A stretch of 64,000 bases of DNA from UBA5066 sp046331465 (GCA_046331465.1 JAXLQV010000001.1:2232001-2296000), one strand, 5' to 3'. Shown: positions 9,497-18,012, counted from the stretch's first letter. The notes: a model not told the origin generated them from the sequence alone. Translations and numbers: made by a program.

Positions 9497-11392
9497 TCAG
9501 CCGGCCCGCTCGACCTCGGCGATCCTCTCGCGGACGAGCCGCTCGGCGTACTCCGGCACGACCTCCCAGGCGATGTCGCGGACGGCCTTGTCCGTCAGGA
9601 GCTGGACGACGCGGCGGGCGATCCGGTCGACGTCGGCCTCCGAGAGCTCTCCCGGGACGGCCGCCGCGATCGGCGCGGTCGTGATCGCCGGGGGCGCCTC
9701 CTCCCTCGCCGCGGGCACGGCGATCGCCACGGACGGCGGGGGGATCAGCGCCGAGAGGTCCTCGAGGCGCGCCGCGGCGGCGATCTCCTCGAGCTCCTCC
9801 GCCGACGGACCGCTCTCCGTTTCGGCGGCCGGTTCGGCGGGGGGGGCCTCGGGCAGCCCGATGTCGGTCGGAGGCTCCTCGCCGATGAGCGCGGCGTGCC
9901 GCTCCCAGATCTCCGGGCGGCGCGTGACCCGGCCGGAGGCCTCGAACGCCTCGAGATCGGCCTCGATGTCGCGTGGCATCGGCTCGGTTCCCTCGACCTC
10001 GGGAGCTCCCCCGACGAGCTCGGGCGGCGGAGGCGGAACCTCGACCACGCCTTCGTCCCACGGCGCGGCCTCCTCGCCGGGGACGGGCTGGTCCATCTCC
10101 GGGAAGGGCTCGACGGTTTCCGCCTCGACCGGCGCCGCTTCGGCGGCCGGCTCGGCCGCGACCTCGACCTCGATCTCCTCCGGGACGGGAGCCGCCGCCG
10201 GCTCGGGCTCGAACTCGAACGGCGCCTCGGCCGTGGCCTCGGGCTGGGAACCGGGCGCCGCCTCGGCGAAGAAGGGCTCGACCTCGGGCTCTGCCTCGAT
10301 CTCGATCGGGGGGAGCGGCGCGGTGTCCTGGTCCGCCGCGACCTCGAGGAACGAGGGAACGGCCGGCTCGACCGCGACGGCGGGCTCCGGCTCCAGGGAG
10401 GCCGGCGCGGGCGGCTCGAACGCCGGCTCGGGCTCCGTCTCGAATGCCGCCGGGGCCGGCTCCGCGCGGACCGGCTCCGGCTCGTAGAACGCAGGCGGAG
10501 GTGGCGGAGGAGGAGGAACGAACGCCGGCTCGACGAGGAACGGCGACGGCGCCTCCACGACCGGCTCGGGCTCCGCCTCGAACGGCGCCGGGGCCGCCTC
10601 CGCGAGGACCGGCTCCGGTTCGTAGAACGGCGGCGGAGGAGGAGGAGGAGGAGGGACGAACGCCGGCTCGACGAGGAACGGCGACGGCGCCTCCGCCGGG
10701 GGTTCGGCCATCTCGAAGGGAGATGCCGGGACCAGGCCTTCCTGCTCCGCCGCGAGCGCGAGCTCCTCGGCGGTCGGGATCTTCATCGCGCGCGTGCTGT
10801 AGTTCGAGTCCTCGACCGGCGGGGCGGGCTCCGGCGCCGCGAACGTCTCCCGGAAGTCGAGCGCCGGGAGGGCCTGGGTCGCCGCGGTGTCCTGCAGGGG
10901 CGCGACCGGCGGAGGGAACGCCTCCTCGAGGTCGGCCGCGGAGAGGATCGTCGTCGGGGGCGGCTCGGGAGCGGGCGGCGGCGCCATCGCCGCCGCGGCC
11001 TCGGCCTCCTCGCGGGCGGCCAGCGCCCTTCCGACGAGCTCGCGGACGAGCCCCTGAAGCGCGTGGGAGTCGAACGGCTTCGTGACGATCGCGTCGCTCC
11101 CGACGCGCTCGGCGCGCGCCCGGTCGAACGGCTCGAAGGTGCCGGTCAGGAGGACGACGGGGACGAATGCTCCCCCCGGACGCTGCTTGACGGCTTCGCA
11201 CACGTCGTACCCGGTGCGGCCCGGCATCACGACGTCCGCGAGAACGATGTCGGGAGCGAAGTCGTCGAGGGCCTGGACGGCCTTGTCGCCGCTCCCGACC
11301 GCCATCAGGCGGGTCTCCGCGTCCGAGAAGGTCAGCTCGACGACCTTCTGGATGGTCAGGCTGTCGTCCGCGAGAAGGATCTTGATCGCCAT
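9497..11392 (-). CDS. Response regulator receiver protein with long Pro/Glu/Ala-rich tail
   Basis: Residues 1-120 form a CheY-like receiver domain: acidic pocket D9/D10, phospho-acceptor Asp53 in IVLADVVMPG, Thr83 and Lys105 in TKPFD. Residues of roughly 140-540 are low-complexity, Pro-, Glu- and Ala-rich, and contain a 46-residue unit present twice in tandem (about residues 233-318). The last 65 residues (ELSEADVDRIARRVVQLL and following) form a predicted helical module. There is no DNA-binding output domain, so it may act through protein contacts, as in some gliding-motility or chemosensory regulators; that is inference. No kinase is adjacent. Length is 631 residues. Confidence 0.85.
   Translation of the reverse strand: MAIKILLADDSLTIQKVVELTFSDAETRLMAVGSGDKAVQALDDFAPDIVLADVVMPGRTGYDVCEAVKQRPGGAFVPVVLLTGTFEPFDRARAERVGSDAIVTKPFDSHALQGLVRELVGRALAAREEAEAAAAMAPPPAPEPPPTTILSAADLEEAFPPPVAPLQDTAATQALPALDFRETFAAPEPAPPVEDSNYSTRAMKIPTAEELALAAEQEGLVPASPFEMAEPPAEAPSPFLVEPAFVPPPPPPPPPFYEPEPVLAEAAPAPFEAEPEPVVEAPSPFLVEPAFVPPPPPPPPAFYEPEPVRAEPAPAAFETEPEPAFEPPAPASLEPEPAVAVEPAVPSFLEVAADQDTAPLPPIEIEAEPEVEPFFAEAAPGSQPEATAEAPFEFEPEPAAAPVPEEIEVEVAAEPAAEAAPVEAETVEPFPEMDQPVPGEEAAPWDEGVVEVPPPPPELVGGAPEVEGTEPMPRDIEADLEAFEASGRVTRRPEIWERHAALIGEEPPTDIGLPEAPPAEPAAETESGPSAEELEEIAAAARLEDLSALIPPPSVAIAVPAAREEAPPAITTAPIAAAVPGELSEADVDRIARRVVQLLTDKAVRDIAWEVVPEYAERLVRERIAEVERAG
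10439..10694. repeat. Tandem 138-bp in-frame repeat, two copies
   Basis: Copy one spans 10439-10576 and copy two about 10577-10694. Both encode, on the minus strand, a unit starting with SPFLVEPAFV, then a run of eight or nine prolines, then FYEPEPV and an acidic Ala/Pro stretch. Differences are scattered base changes plus small length changes in the proline run. Confidence 0.8.
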
Positions 11393-11401
11393 TTCGACTC
11401 C

Positions 11402-11417
11402 TCGAACGGCCGTTCGA
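11402..11417. promoter_or_regulatory. 16-bp perfect palindrome in the leader of the response regulator gene
   Basis: The sequence TCGAACGGCCGTTCGA is its own reverse complement. It lies between a TAGACT box (11441-11446, minus strand) and the ATG at 11392, beside a GGAG ribosome-binding site. It could be an operator or an RNA hairpin that affects translation. Confidence 0.5.
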
Positions 11418-11484
11418 CGGGACAGGCTTACGTGCGGGGAAGTCTACGGCCCTGAGGGGGATGGGTCAACGCGCGGGAGGGCGC

Positions 11485-12399
11485 TCAGGCCCGTTCGGAA
11501 GCGGCGCGGAGCGCGGCGAAGACGCGCGAGACGGGGGACCGGCCGATCGCCTCGGCGAGGACGCGCGTGGCCTCGGCGACGCTCGGCAGGTCGACGCCGG
11601 TCTCGAAGCCCATCCCGTGGAGCAGGTAGAGGAGGTCCTCGGTGGCGAGGTTCCCGGCGGCGCCGGGCGCGTACGGGCAGCCGCCGAGACCGCCGGCCGC
11701 GGAGTCGAAGACCCGCACCCCTTCGCGGAGCCCCTCGACGACGTTCGCGAGCGCGGTCCCCCGCGTGTCGTGCATGTGGAGGGCGAGGCGCGCGACGGGG
11801 ACCCCGGACTCGAGGAGACGGCCGACGACGTCGGCGACCTGCGACGGGACGGCGACGCCGATCGTGTCGCCGAGGGAAACCTCCTCGCACCCCGCCTCGA
11901 AGAGGCGGAGGGCGACGGCGACCGCCTTCGCCGGGTCGACCCGTCCCTCGTACGGGCAGCCGAAGACGGTGGAGACGTAGCCCCGGACCCGGATCCCCTC
12001 CGCGCGGGCGAGCCCGACGACGGGCGCGAACCGGGCGAACGACTGCTCGACGGTGGCGTTCGTGTTGCGGAGGTTGAAGGTGTCCGTCGCGGCGGTGAAG
12101 AGGGCGATCTCGCGCGCCCCCGCCGCGAGCGCGCGCGCCATCCCCTTCTCGTTCGGGACGAGGACCGGGTACCGCGTCCCGGGCCGCTTCCTCACCCGCG
12201 CGAAGACCTCGGCTGAGTCGGCGAGCTGCGGGATCGCGCGCGGCGAGACGAAGGCCGTCGTCTCGACGGACGGGAGGCCCGCGTCGGCGAGCGCCTCGAC
12301 GAACGCGACCTTCGCCTCCGTCGGGACGAAGCCCCTCTCGTTCTGGAGGCCGTCGCGCGGCCCGACCTCGACGACGGTGACGTGCTCCCCGGGGGTCAC
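11485..12399 (-). CDS. mvaB: Hydroxymethylglutaryl-CoA lyase
   Basis: HMG-CoA lyase cleaves HMG-CoA to acetoacetate and acetyl-CoA, the last step of leucine catabolism. The 304-residue protein shows VEVGPRDGLQNE near the N-terminus, the metal-binding LHMHDTRG segment, and the signature GGLGGCPYAPGAAGN with the catalytic Cys. The GTG start at 12399 overlaps the stop of the biotin carrier gene (GTGA). It is the last gene of the leucine operon that begins at 17488. Confidence 0.95.
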   Translation of the reverse strand: MTPGEHVTVVEVGPRDGLQNERGFVPTEAKVAFVEALADAGLPSVETTAFVSPRAIPQLADSAEVFARVRKRPGTRYPVLVPNEKGMARALAAGAREIALFTAATDTFNLRNTNATVEQSFARFAPVVGLARAEGIRVRGYVSTVFGCPYEGRVDPAKAVAVALRLFEAGCEEVSLGDTIGVAVPSQVADVVGRLLESGVPVARLALHMHDTRGTALANVVEGLREGVRVFDSAAGGLGGCPYAPGAAGNLATEDLLYLLHGMGFETGVDLPSVAEATRVLAEAIGRSPVSRVFAALRAASERA

Positions 12400-12782
12400 T
12401 CGATCTCCGCGAGCGGGTCGCCCGAGTCGACCCTCTCCCCCGCCGACCGGAAGAGCTTCACGAGGCGGCCGGCGCGCGGGCTCCGGATCTCGTGCTCCAT
12501 CTTCATGGCCGTCAGGACGAGGAGCGGGGTCCCCTTCGCGACCTCCTGCCCCTCCCCGGCCAGGACGCGCGCGACGACGCCGGGCATCGGGGCGCGCAAG
12601 TCGTGCTCCTCCTCCTCGCGAGCACCCGGCTTCTCGACGAGGCGCGCGAGGCGCCACGTCTCGCCGCGGTACGAGACCCAGGCGGTGAGGCCGTCGCGGA
12701 CGACGCGGGCGCCGCGCGGGAGGGCCGGCCCCTCGGCGGGCGCCTCGTACGTGGTGCCGGTGGAGAGGTCCTTCAGCCTCAT
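12396..12782 (-). CDS. Biotin carboxyl carrier subunit of an acyl-CoA carboxylase
   Basis: This 128-residue protein ends in a biotinyl domain with AMKMEHEIRSP (the Lys between the two Met is biotinylated) and APMPGVVARVLAGEGQEV ahead of it. The N-terminal half (about 55 residues) corresponds to the linker region that in most methylcrotonyl-CoA carboxylases is part of one long alpha chain. Here it is a separate gene joined to the biotin carboxylase gene by an ATGA overlap. It should be biotinylated by BirA (5986-6780). Confidence 0.9.
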   Translation of the reverse strand: MRLKDLSTGTTYEAPAEGPALPRGARVVRDGLTAWVSYRGETWRLARLVEKPGAREEEEHDLRAPMPGVVARVLAGEGQEVAKGTPLLVLTAMKMEHEIRSPRAGRLVKLFRSAGERVDSGDPLAEIE

Positions 12783-14251
12783 CCGAGCACCCGGAACGCC
12801 CCGCCCGCGAACGGGTCGGGAAAGGCCGTACGCGAGGCGGGCGACGCGGCGCGGGCGTCCCCGCCGGAGAAGGCCCGAACCGCCCCTGCGAGCACCTCGG
12901 CCGGCGGCTCCGGCGGCGCGGGGACCTCGAGGCGCGAGAGGAGCGACGTGTCGAGCTCGCCCCTCGCGAACTCGTCCGTCGCGAGGAGGCGCCGGAGCCA
13001 GGAGACGTTCGTCGCGACCCCGAGGATCACGGTGCGCCCGAGGCCGTCGACGAGTCGGCGCCGCGCCTCCTCGCGCGTCCGGCCCCGCGCGACGACCTTC
13101 GCGAGCATCGGGTCGTAGTGGACGGAGACCTCGCTCCCCGCCTCGATCCCCGAGTCGACCCTCACCCCCGGGCCGCCCGGCTCCTCGTAGGCGAGGACCG
13201 TCCCGACCTGCGGGAGGAAGCCGTTCTCCGGGTCCTCCGCGTAGACCCGCGCCTCGATGGCGTGCGCGACGGGAGCCGTCGGGAGGTCGGCGGGAAGCGG
13301 ATCGCCCGCGGCGACCGAGAGCTGGAGCGCGACGAGGTCGAGGCCCCACGCCTCCTCGGTCACCGGGTGCTCCACCTGGAGGCGCGTGTTCATCTCGAGG
13401 AAGAAGAAGGAGCCGTCGGGCTCGAGCAGGAACTCGACCGTCCCGGCGTTCACGTAGCCGACCGCCTTCGCGGCCGCCACGGCCGCGGCGCTCATGCGGG
13501 CCCGGAGGTCCGGCCCGACGACCGGCGACGGGCTCTCCTCGACGACCTTCTGGTGCCGCCGCTGGAGCGAGCACTCGCGCTCGCCGAGCGCGACGACGCG
13601 GCCGTGGACGTCGCCGAAGATCTGGACCTCCACGTGCCGCGGCCGCTCGAGGTACCGCTCGGCGTAGAGAGTCGGGTCGCCGAAGGCGGCCTCGGCCTCG
13701 CGGCGGCACGACTCGACCGCGGGCGGGAGGTCGGCCGGGGCGCGGACGACACGCATTCCCTTCCCGCCGCCTCCGGCCGAGGCCTTGACGACGAGCGGGA
13801 AGCCGACCGCCGCGATCCCCTCCGGCGACAGGTCGTGCGTGCCGGGGACGACGGGGACGCCCGCCGCCTTCATCCGCTCCCTCGAGGGGACCTTCAGCCC
13901 CATCGCCTCGATCGCCGCCGGGGGCGGGCCGATCCAGGCGAGCCCCGCGTCGAGGACGGCCCGCGCGAACGCGGCGTTCTCGGAGAGGAATCCGTAGCCC
14001 GGGTGGATCGCGTCGGCTCCCGTCGCGCGCGCGGCCTCGAGGATCTTCCCGGCGTCGAGGTACGACTCCCGGGCGGGTGCGGGGCCGAGGACGACGAGCT
14101 CGTCGGCGAGCCGCGCGTGCCGCGCGCCGACGTCGGCGTCCGACGCGACCGCGACCGTCGCGAGGCCCGCCGTCCGGCAGGCCGTGAGGACGCGGACGGC
14201 GATCTCGCCCCGGTTCGCGACGAGGACCTTCCGGAACGGGCGCGCGTTCAC
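12779..14251 (-). CDS. Biotin carboxylase subunit, probably of methylcrotonyl-CoA carboxylase
   Basis: This 490-residue ATP-grasp enzyme carboxylates biotin. Motifs include KVLVANRGEIAVRV, HPGYGFLSENAAFA, the glycine-rich ATP loop KASAGGGGKGMRVV, QRRHQKVVEESPSP, FLEMNTRLQVEHPVTE and EARVYAEDPENGFLP. GTG 14251 is preferred because it overlaps the enoyl-CoA hydratase stop (GTGA), matching the operon's pattern; an upstream start at 14272 is possible. The biotinyl domain is on the next gene instead of being fused. Assignment to methylcrotonyl-CoA rather than acetyl- or propionyl-CoA carboxylase rests on the leucine-pathway neighbours. Confidence 0.9.
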   Translation of the reverse strand: MNARPFRKVLVANRGEIAVRVLTACRTAGLATVAVASDADVGARHARLADELVVLGPAPARESYLDAGKILEAARATGADAIHPGYGFLSENAAFARAVLDAGLAWIGPPPAAIEAMGLKVPSRERMKAAGVPVVPGTHDLSPEGIAAVGFPLVVKASAGGGGKGMRVVRAPADLPPAVESCRREAEAAFGDPTLYAERYLERPRHVEVQIFGDVHGRVVALGERECSLQRRHQKVVEESPSPVVGPDLRARMSAAAVAAAKAVGYVNAGTVEFLLEPDGSFFFLEMNTRLQVEHPVTEEAWGLDLVALQLSVAAGDPLPADLPTAPVAHAIEARVYAEDPENGFLPQVGTVLAYEEPGGPGVRVDSGIEAGSEVSVHYDPMLAKVVARGRTREEARRRLVDGLGRTVILGVATNVSWLRRLLATDEFARGELDTSLLSRLEVPAPPEPPAEVLAGAVRAFSGGDARAASPASRTAFPDPFAGGAFRVLG

Positions 14252-15042
14252 GAGGCGCTCCCCGACACCCACGAGGGGCTCCGGCGCTCGAGGAAGGCCT
14301 TCATCCCCTCCTGCCCCTCGGCCGAGGCGCGGCGGGCCGCGATGATCCCCGTCGCCCCGTCGAGCGCCTCGTCGAGCGGCACGCGCCCCATCCGGAGGGC
14401 GAGCTCCTTCGAGACGGCGAGCGCCTCGGGGCCCCCGAGGAGGAGCGCGTCGACCGTCCGCTCGACCTCCGCGTCGAGATCCGCCTCGGGGACGACGGCG
14501 TGGACGAGCCCGGCGCGCAGGGCCTCCTCCGCGGAGAAGCGTTCGCCCGTGAGGAACCAGCGCCGCGCGTGCGACTCGCCGATCTTCCTCACGACGAACG
14601 GAGAGATGACCGCCGGCACGATCCCGAGGCGGACCTCGGTCGTGCCGAGGAGCGTCCCCTCCGCCGCGATCGCGACGTCGCAGACGGCGACGAGGCCGGC
14701 GCCGCCGCCGAGGGCGGCCCCCTGGATCCGCCCGACGACCGGCTTCGGGCAGGAGTCGATCGCGCGGAACATCGCGGCGAGAGCGCGAGCGTCGCGGCGG
14801 TTCTCCTCCGCGCCGTACGCGACCATCCGCTTCATCCAGCCGAGGTCGGCCCCGGCGCAGAACGCCTTGCCCGCCCCCGCGAGGACGACGACGCGGACCG
14901 ACGCGTCGGCCGCGAGCGCCTCGAACGCCTCCGTGAGGCGCGCGACGAGGACGTCGTCGAAGGCGTTCCGGAGCTCCGGCCGCCCGAGGACGACGCGCGC
15001 CACGCCGGCGCGCGGGCGCTCGACCTGGAGCGGCGCCGTCAC
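14248..15042 (-). CDS. liuC: Enoyl-CoA hydratase family protein, probable methylglutaconyl-CoA hydratase
   Basis: This 264-residue crotonase-fold protein is predicted to hydrate 3-methylglutaconyl-CoA to HMG-CoA. It contains the oxyanion-hole segment KAFCAGADLGWMKRM, where the GWMKRM ending is typical of methylglutaconyl-CoA hydratases, and IQGAALGGGAGLVAVCDV. Its place between carboxylase and HMG-CoA lyase genes supports the specific role. GTG start at 15042 overlaps the preceding stop. A general enoyl-CoA hydratase is the alternative. Confidence 0.88.
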   Translation of the reverse strand: MTAPLQVERPRAGVARVVLGRPELRNAFDDVLVARLTEAFEALAADASVRVVVLAGAGKAFCAGADLGWMKRMVAYGAEENRRDARALAAMFRAIDSCPKPVVGRIQGAALGGGAGLVAVCDVAIAAEGTLLGTTEVRLGIVPAVISPFVVRKIGESHARRWFLTGERFSAEEALRAGLVHAVVPEADLDAEVERTVDALLLGGPEALAVSKELALRMGRVPLDEALDGATGIIAARRASAEGQEGMKAFLERRSPSWVSGSAS

Positions 15043-15878
15043 TTCAGGACCTCGATCGTCCCGCTCCCGGCGAGCGGGAGCTTCACGTCGCCCGTCCCGA
15101 GCTTCAGGACGATCTCCCCCTTCAGCTCGCCCGAGATCTTCCCGCCCGCCGCGACGGCCTTCCCCGCGGCCGAGATCGCCGCGGCGTTGCCGACCGCGAG
15201 CGGGAGGACGACCTCGTTCTCGCGGCCCGGGCGGACGAGGATTCCCTGCCGGCTCCCGCGCGCGACGACGGTCTCGCCGGACGACAGCTCGTACCTCAGG
15301 CCGCGGAGCGCGAGCTCGAACCGGAACGGGTTGTAGACGGCGATCCGCGCCTCCCCGGTCGACTCGGCGAGGCCGAGGCCCGAGAGGCGCGCGCCGGCGA
15401 AGCGCACGAACGGCTGCCCCTGCTCGCGCCGGGCGACGAGCTCCGCGGTCCCGGGGCGGAGCGTGCCGGCCGCGTCGACCGTCGCCGCGCTCCCCGCCTC
15501 GCCCGAGAGGGTCCCCTTCAGCGTGACGGGGACCGACGCCGGGCTCCCCCTGTCGAGGAGGGCCTTCGGGAGCGCCGCGAGGTCGAGGTCGACGAGGAAG
15601 ACGGCGTCCCAGGCCGCGCCCGCCGGCTGGACGAGGACGCTCACGGGGGCCTTCAGCCCGAGCGGGACACCCCAGGCGCTCGCGTCGCCGCGGAACGTCT
15701 GCTTCGCGCCGCGCGCGACGGCGGGGAGCGTCGTCCGGACGAAGAGGAAGGCCTTCTCGCGCGTCATCGAGGTGACCTCGACGGCGCGGACGGTCCCCTT
15801 CGCGGGAACGGCCCCTGCGGAGAGCGGGACGAGGAGCGCGAGGAGGGCGGCGGCGGGGATTCTCACGTGGCGCCTCAC
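15039..15878 (-). CDS. Secreted LEA14/WHy-like protein inserted in the leucine operon
   Basis: The 279-residue product starts with MRRHVRIPAAALLALLVPLSAGAVPA, an apparent cleavable signal peptide. The remainder is beta-rich with segments such as LGLAESTGEARIAVYNPFRFEL and VRPGRENEVVLPL, which resemble WHy/LEA14 domains of desiccation-related proteins. No catalytic motif is visible. It is co-translated with its neighbours (GTGA overlaps at both ends), yet nothing about leucine breakdown calls for an exported protein. The fold assignment is tentative. A start at GTG 15866 would give a shorter signal peptide. Confidence 0.72.
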   Translation of the reverse strand: MRRHVRIPAAALLALLVPLSAGAVPAKGTVRAVEVTSMTREKAFLFVRTTLPAVARGAKQTFRGDASAWGVPLGLKAPVSVLVQPAGAAWDAVFLVDLDLAALPKALLDRGSPASVPVTLKGTLSGEAGSAATVDAAGTLRPGTAELVARREQGQPFVRFAGARLSGLGLAESTGEARIAVYNPFRFELALRGLRYELSSGETVVARGSRQGILVRPGRENEVVLPLAVGNAAAISAAGKAVAAGGKISGELKGEIVLKLGTGDVKLPLAGSGTIEVLK

Positions 15879-17488
15879 ATCCGGAAGACGCCGAACGGCG
15901 TCGCGGGGATCGGAGCGTTGTGGCAGGCCGAGAGGGCGAGGGCGAGGACCGTCCGCGTCTCGGCCGGGTCGAGGACCCCGTCGTCCCAGAGGCGCGCCGT
16001 GGCGTAGTACGGGCTCCCCTCGGCCTCGTACTTCTCGAGCGTCGGCTTCTTGAACGCGGCCTCCTCCTCGGGCGACATCGGGGGCTGGCCCTGCCGCTCG
16101 CGCTGCTCGTTCTTGACGGTCGCGAGGACGCCCGCCGCCTGCTCGCCCCCCATGACGCTGATCCGCGAGTTCGGCCAGCTGAAGAGGAAGCGGGGCTGGT
16201 AGGCGCGGCCGCACATGCCGTAGTTCCCCGCGCCGAAGGAGCCGCCGACGAGGAGGGTCAGCTTCGGGACGGCGGCGTTCGCGACGGCGTGGACCATCTT
16301 CGCGCCGTCCTTCGCGATGCCGCCGTGCTCGTACTGCTTCCCCACCATGAAGCCCGTGATGTTCTGGACGAAGAGGAGCGGCACGCGGCGCTGGCAGGCC
16401 ATCTCGATGAAGTGCGTCCCCTTGAGCGCCGACTCGGAGAAGAGGATGCCGTTGTTCGCGAGGATCCCGACGGGGAGCCCCGCGATCCGCCCGAAGCCGC
16501 AGACGAGCGACGCGCCGTACCGCGGCTTGAACTCGTGGAGGCGCGAGCCGTCGAGGAGCCGCGCGAGGACCTCGCGGATCTCGAGCGGCTTCCTGAGGTC
16601 GCGCGGGAGGACGCCATAGAGCTCCTCCCCCCCGTAGAGCGGCTCCTCGGCGGGCGCGACGTCGCCGGAGAAGGACTTCGACGTGTTCAGGCGCGCGACG
16701 ATCTCGCGGACCATCTCGAGCGCCTCGGCGTCCGAGCCCGCGAGGTAGTCCGCGACGCCCGAGATCCGCGTGTGGACGTCGCCGCCGCCGAGCTCCTCGG
16801 CGGTGACGGACTCACCCGTCGCCGCCTTCACGAGCGGCGGGCCGGCGAGGAAGATCGTCCCCTGCCCCTTCACGATGACGACCTCGTCCGACATCGCCGG
16901 GACGTAGGCGCCGCCCGCGGTGCACGAGCCGAGGACCGCGGAGACCTGAGGGATCCCCGCCGCCGACATCCGCGCCTGGTTGTAGAAGATCCTCCCGAAG
17001 TGGTCGCGGTCGGGGAAGACCTCGGCCTGCAGCGGGAGGAACGCGCCCCCGGAGTCGACGAGGTAGACGCACGGGAGGCGGTTCTCGAGGGCCACCTCCT
17101 GCGCGCGGAGGTGCTTCTTCACCGTGACCGGGAAGTACGTCCCCCCCTTCACCGAGGGGTCGTTCGCCACGATCATCACCTCGCGCCCGGAGACGCGGCC
17201 GACGCCGGTCACGAGGCCCGCACCGGGCGCCTGGCCCTCGAACATCCCGTCGGCGGCGAGCGGCGAGAGCTCGAGGAAGGCGGTGTCGCGGTCGAGGAGG
17301 CGCTCGATCCGCCCGCGGACGGAGAGCTTCCCGAGCTCCGCCTGCCGCGCGGTCCCCTTCGAGCCGCCCCCCTCGCGCGCCGCCGCGACCCGTTCGCGCA
17401 GCTCGCGCGCGAGCGCCTCGTGGTGCTCGCGGTTCCTCTGGTACTCCTCGGACGTGGTGTCGACCCGGCTGACGAGAACGTCGCTCAC
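15875..17488 (-). CDS. mccB: Methylcrotonyl-CoA carboxylase carboxyltransferase (beta) subunit
   Basis: This 537-residue protein transfers carboxyl from biotin to 3-methylcrotonyl-CoA. Conserved stretches include YLVDSGGAFLPLQAEVFPD, ending FGRIFYNQARMS, then GSCTAGGAYVPAMSDE, GILANNGILFSESALKG, FVQNITGFMVGKQYEHGG and ISVMGGEQAAGVLA, all characteristic of MCC-beta/LiuB rather than propionyl-CoA carboxylase. It is the first gene of the leucine operon. A TAGAAT box ends 6 bases before its GTG start, so its mRNA may be leaderless. Substrate specificity is inferred from these motifs and from the hydratase and lyase downstream. Confidence 0.94.
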   Translation of the reverse strand: MSDVLVSRVDTTSEEYQRNREHHEALARELRERVAAAREGGGSKGTARQAELGKLSVRGRIERLLDRDTAFLELSPLAADGMFEGQAPGAGLVTGVGRVSGREVMIVANDPSVKGGTYFPVTVKKHLRAQEVALENRLPCVYLVDSGGAFLPLQAEVFPDRDHFGRIFYNQARMSAAGIPQVSAVLGSCTAGGAYVPAMSDEVVIVKGQGTIFLAGPPLVKAATGESVTAEELGGGDVHTRISGVADYLAGSDAEALEMVREIVARLNTSKSFSGDVAPAEEPLYGGEELYGVLPRDLRKPLEIREVLARLLDGSRLHEFKPRYGASLVCGFGRIAGLPVGILANNGILFSESALKGTHFIEMACQRRVPLLFVQNITGFMVGKQYEHGGIAKDGAKMVHAVANAAVPKLTLLVGGSFGAGNYGMCGRAYQPRFLFSWPNSRISVMGGEQAAGVLATVKNEQRERQGQPPMSPEEEAAFKKPTLEKYEAEGSPYYATARLWDDGVLDPAETRTVLALALSACHNAPIPATPFGVFRM

Positions 17489-17494
17489 CGGGCG

Positions 17495-17500
17495 ATTCTA
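17495..17500 (-). promoter_or_regulatory. Putative -10 box (TAGAAT) of the leucine operon
   Basis: TAGAAT on the minus strand is separated by 6 bases from the GTG of the carboxyltransferase gene. There is no ribosome-binding site, so this fits a leaderless promoter. Confidence 0.5.
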
Positions 17501-17559
17501 GCGGCGGCTTCCCGTCGCCCCGGCGACGGCCTGCGCGCCCCTCCTCGCCGCGCCGGCGC

Positions 17560-17961
17560 CTACGCGGGGCGGGCGAGGCCGCGAACGGCTTCGATGACCG
17601 CCGTCGTCGGCGTCCCGGGCGGGAAGACCGCCTTCACGCCGGCGGTCGTCAGCCCCGGGATGTCCTTCTCGGGGATGATCCCGCCGACGACGACCGAGAC
17701 GCCCTCCGCCCCGCGGCGCGAAAGGGCCGCGATGACCTCGGGGACGAGGACGTTGTGGGCGCCGGAGAGGATCGACAGGCCGACGACGTCGACGTCTTCC
17801 TGCACGGCCGCGGCGGCGACCTGCTCGGGCGTCTGGCGGAGGCCGGTGTAGATGACTTCCATCCCGGCGTCGCGGAGGGCGCGGGCGACGACCTTCGCGC
17901 CGCGGTCGTGGCCGTCGAGGCCGGGCTTGGCGATGAGGACTCGGAGCGGTCTTCCCGTCAT
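17560..17961 (-). CDS. Cobalamin-binding domain protein (methylmalonyl-CoA mutase small/C-terminal subunit)
   Basis: This 133-residue protein is a stand-alone B12-binding domain. It starts RVLIAKPGLDGHDRGAKVVA with the DxHxxG motif that supplies the axial His to cobalamin, followed by SILSGAHN (the SxL motif) and the VVVGGIIPEKD loop. Such proteins pair with a separate catalytic subunit of methylmalonyl-CoA or a related acyl-CoA mutase; none is in the window. A TAGAAT box ends 9 bases before the ATG. The short range 17489-17559 before the leucine operon holds nothing else I can support. Confidence 0.88.
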   Translation of the reverse strand: MTGRPLRVLIAKPGLDGHDRGAKVVARALRDAGMEVIYTGLRQTPEQVAAAAVQEDVDVVGLSILSGAHNVLVPEVIAALSRRGAEGVSVVVGGIIPEKDIPGLTTAGVKAVFPPGTPTTAVIEAVRGLARPA

Positions 17962-17970
17962 GGCGAGCGG

Positions 17971-17976
17971 ATTCTA
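17971..17976 (-). promoter_or_regulatory. Putative -10 box (TAGAAT) of the B12-binding subunit gene
   Basis: TAGAAT on the minus strand lies 9 bases upstream of the ATG at 17961, without a Shine-Dalgarno sequence between. Confidence 0.45.
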
Positions 17977-17997
17977 ACCGGCGCCGGCGCCCGTTCC

Positions 17998-18006
17998 TGC
18001 TAGATT
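17998..18006 (+). promoter_or_regulatory. Putative extended -10 promoter (TGC-TAGATT)
   Basis: TGC precedes TAGATT, giving the TGnTAnnnT extended -10 form. Six bases separate it from the GTG at 18013, so the mRNA would be leaderless. Confidence 0.5.
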
Positions 18007-18012
18007 CTCCTC

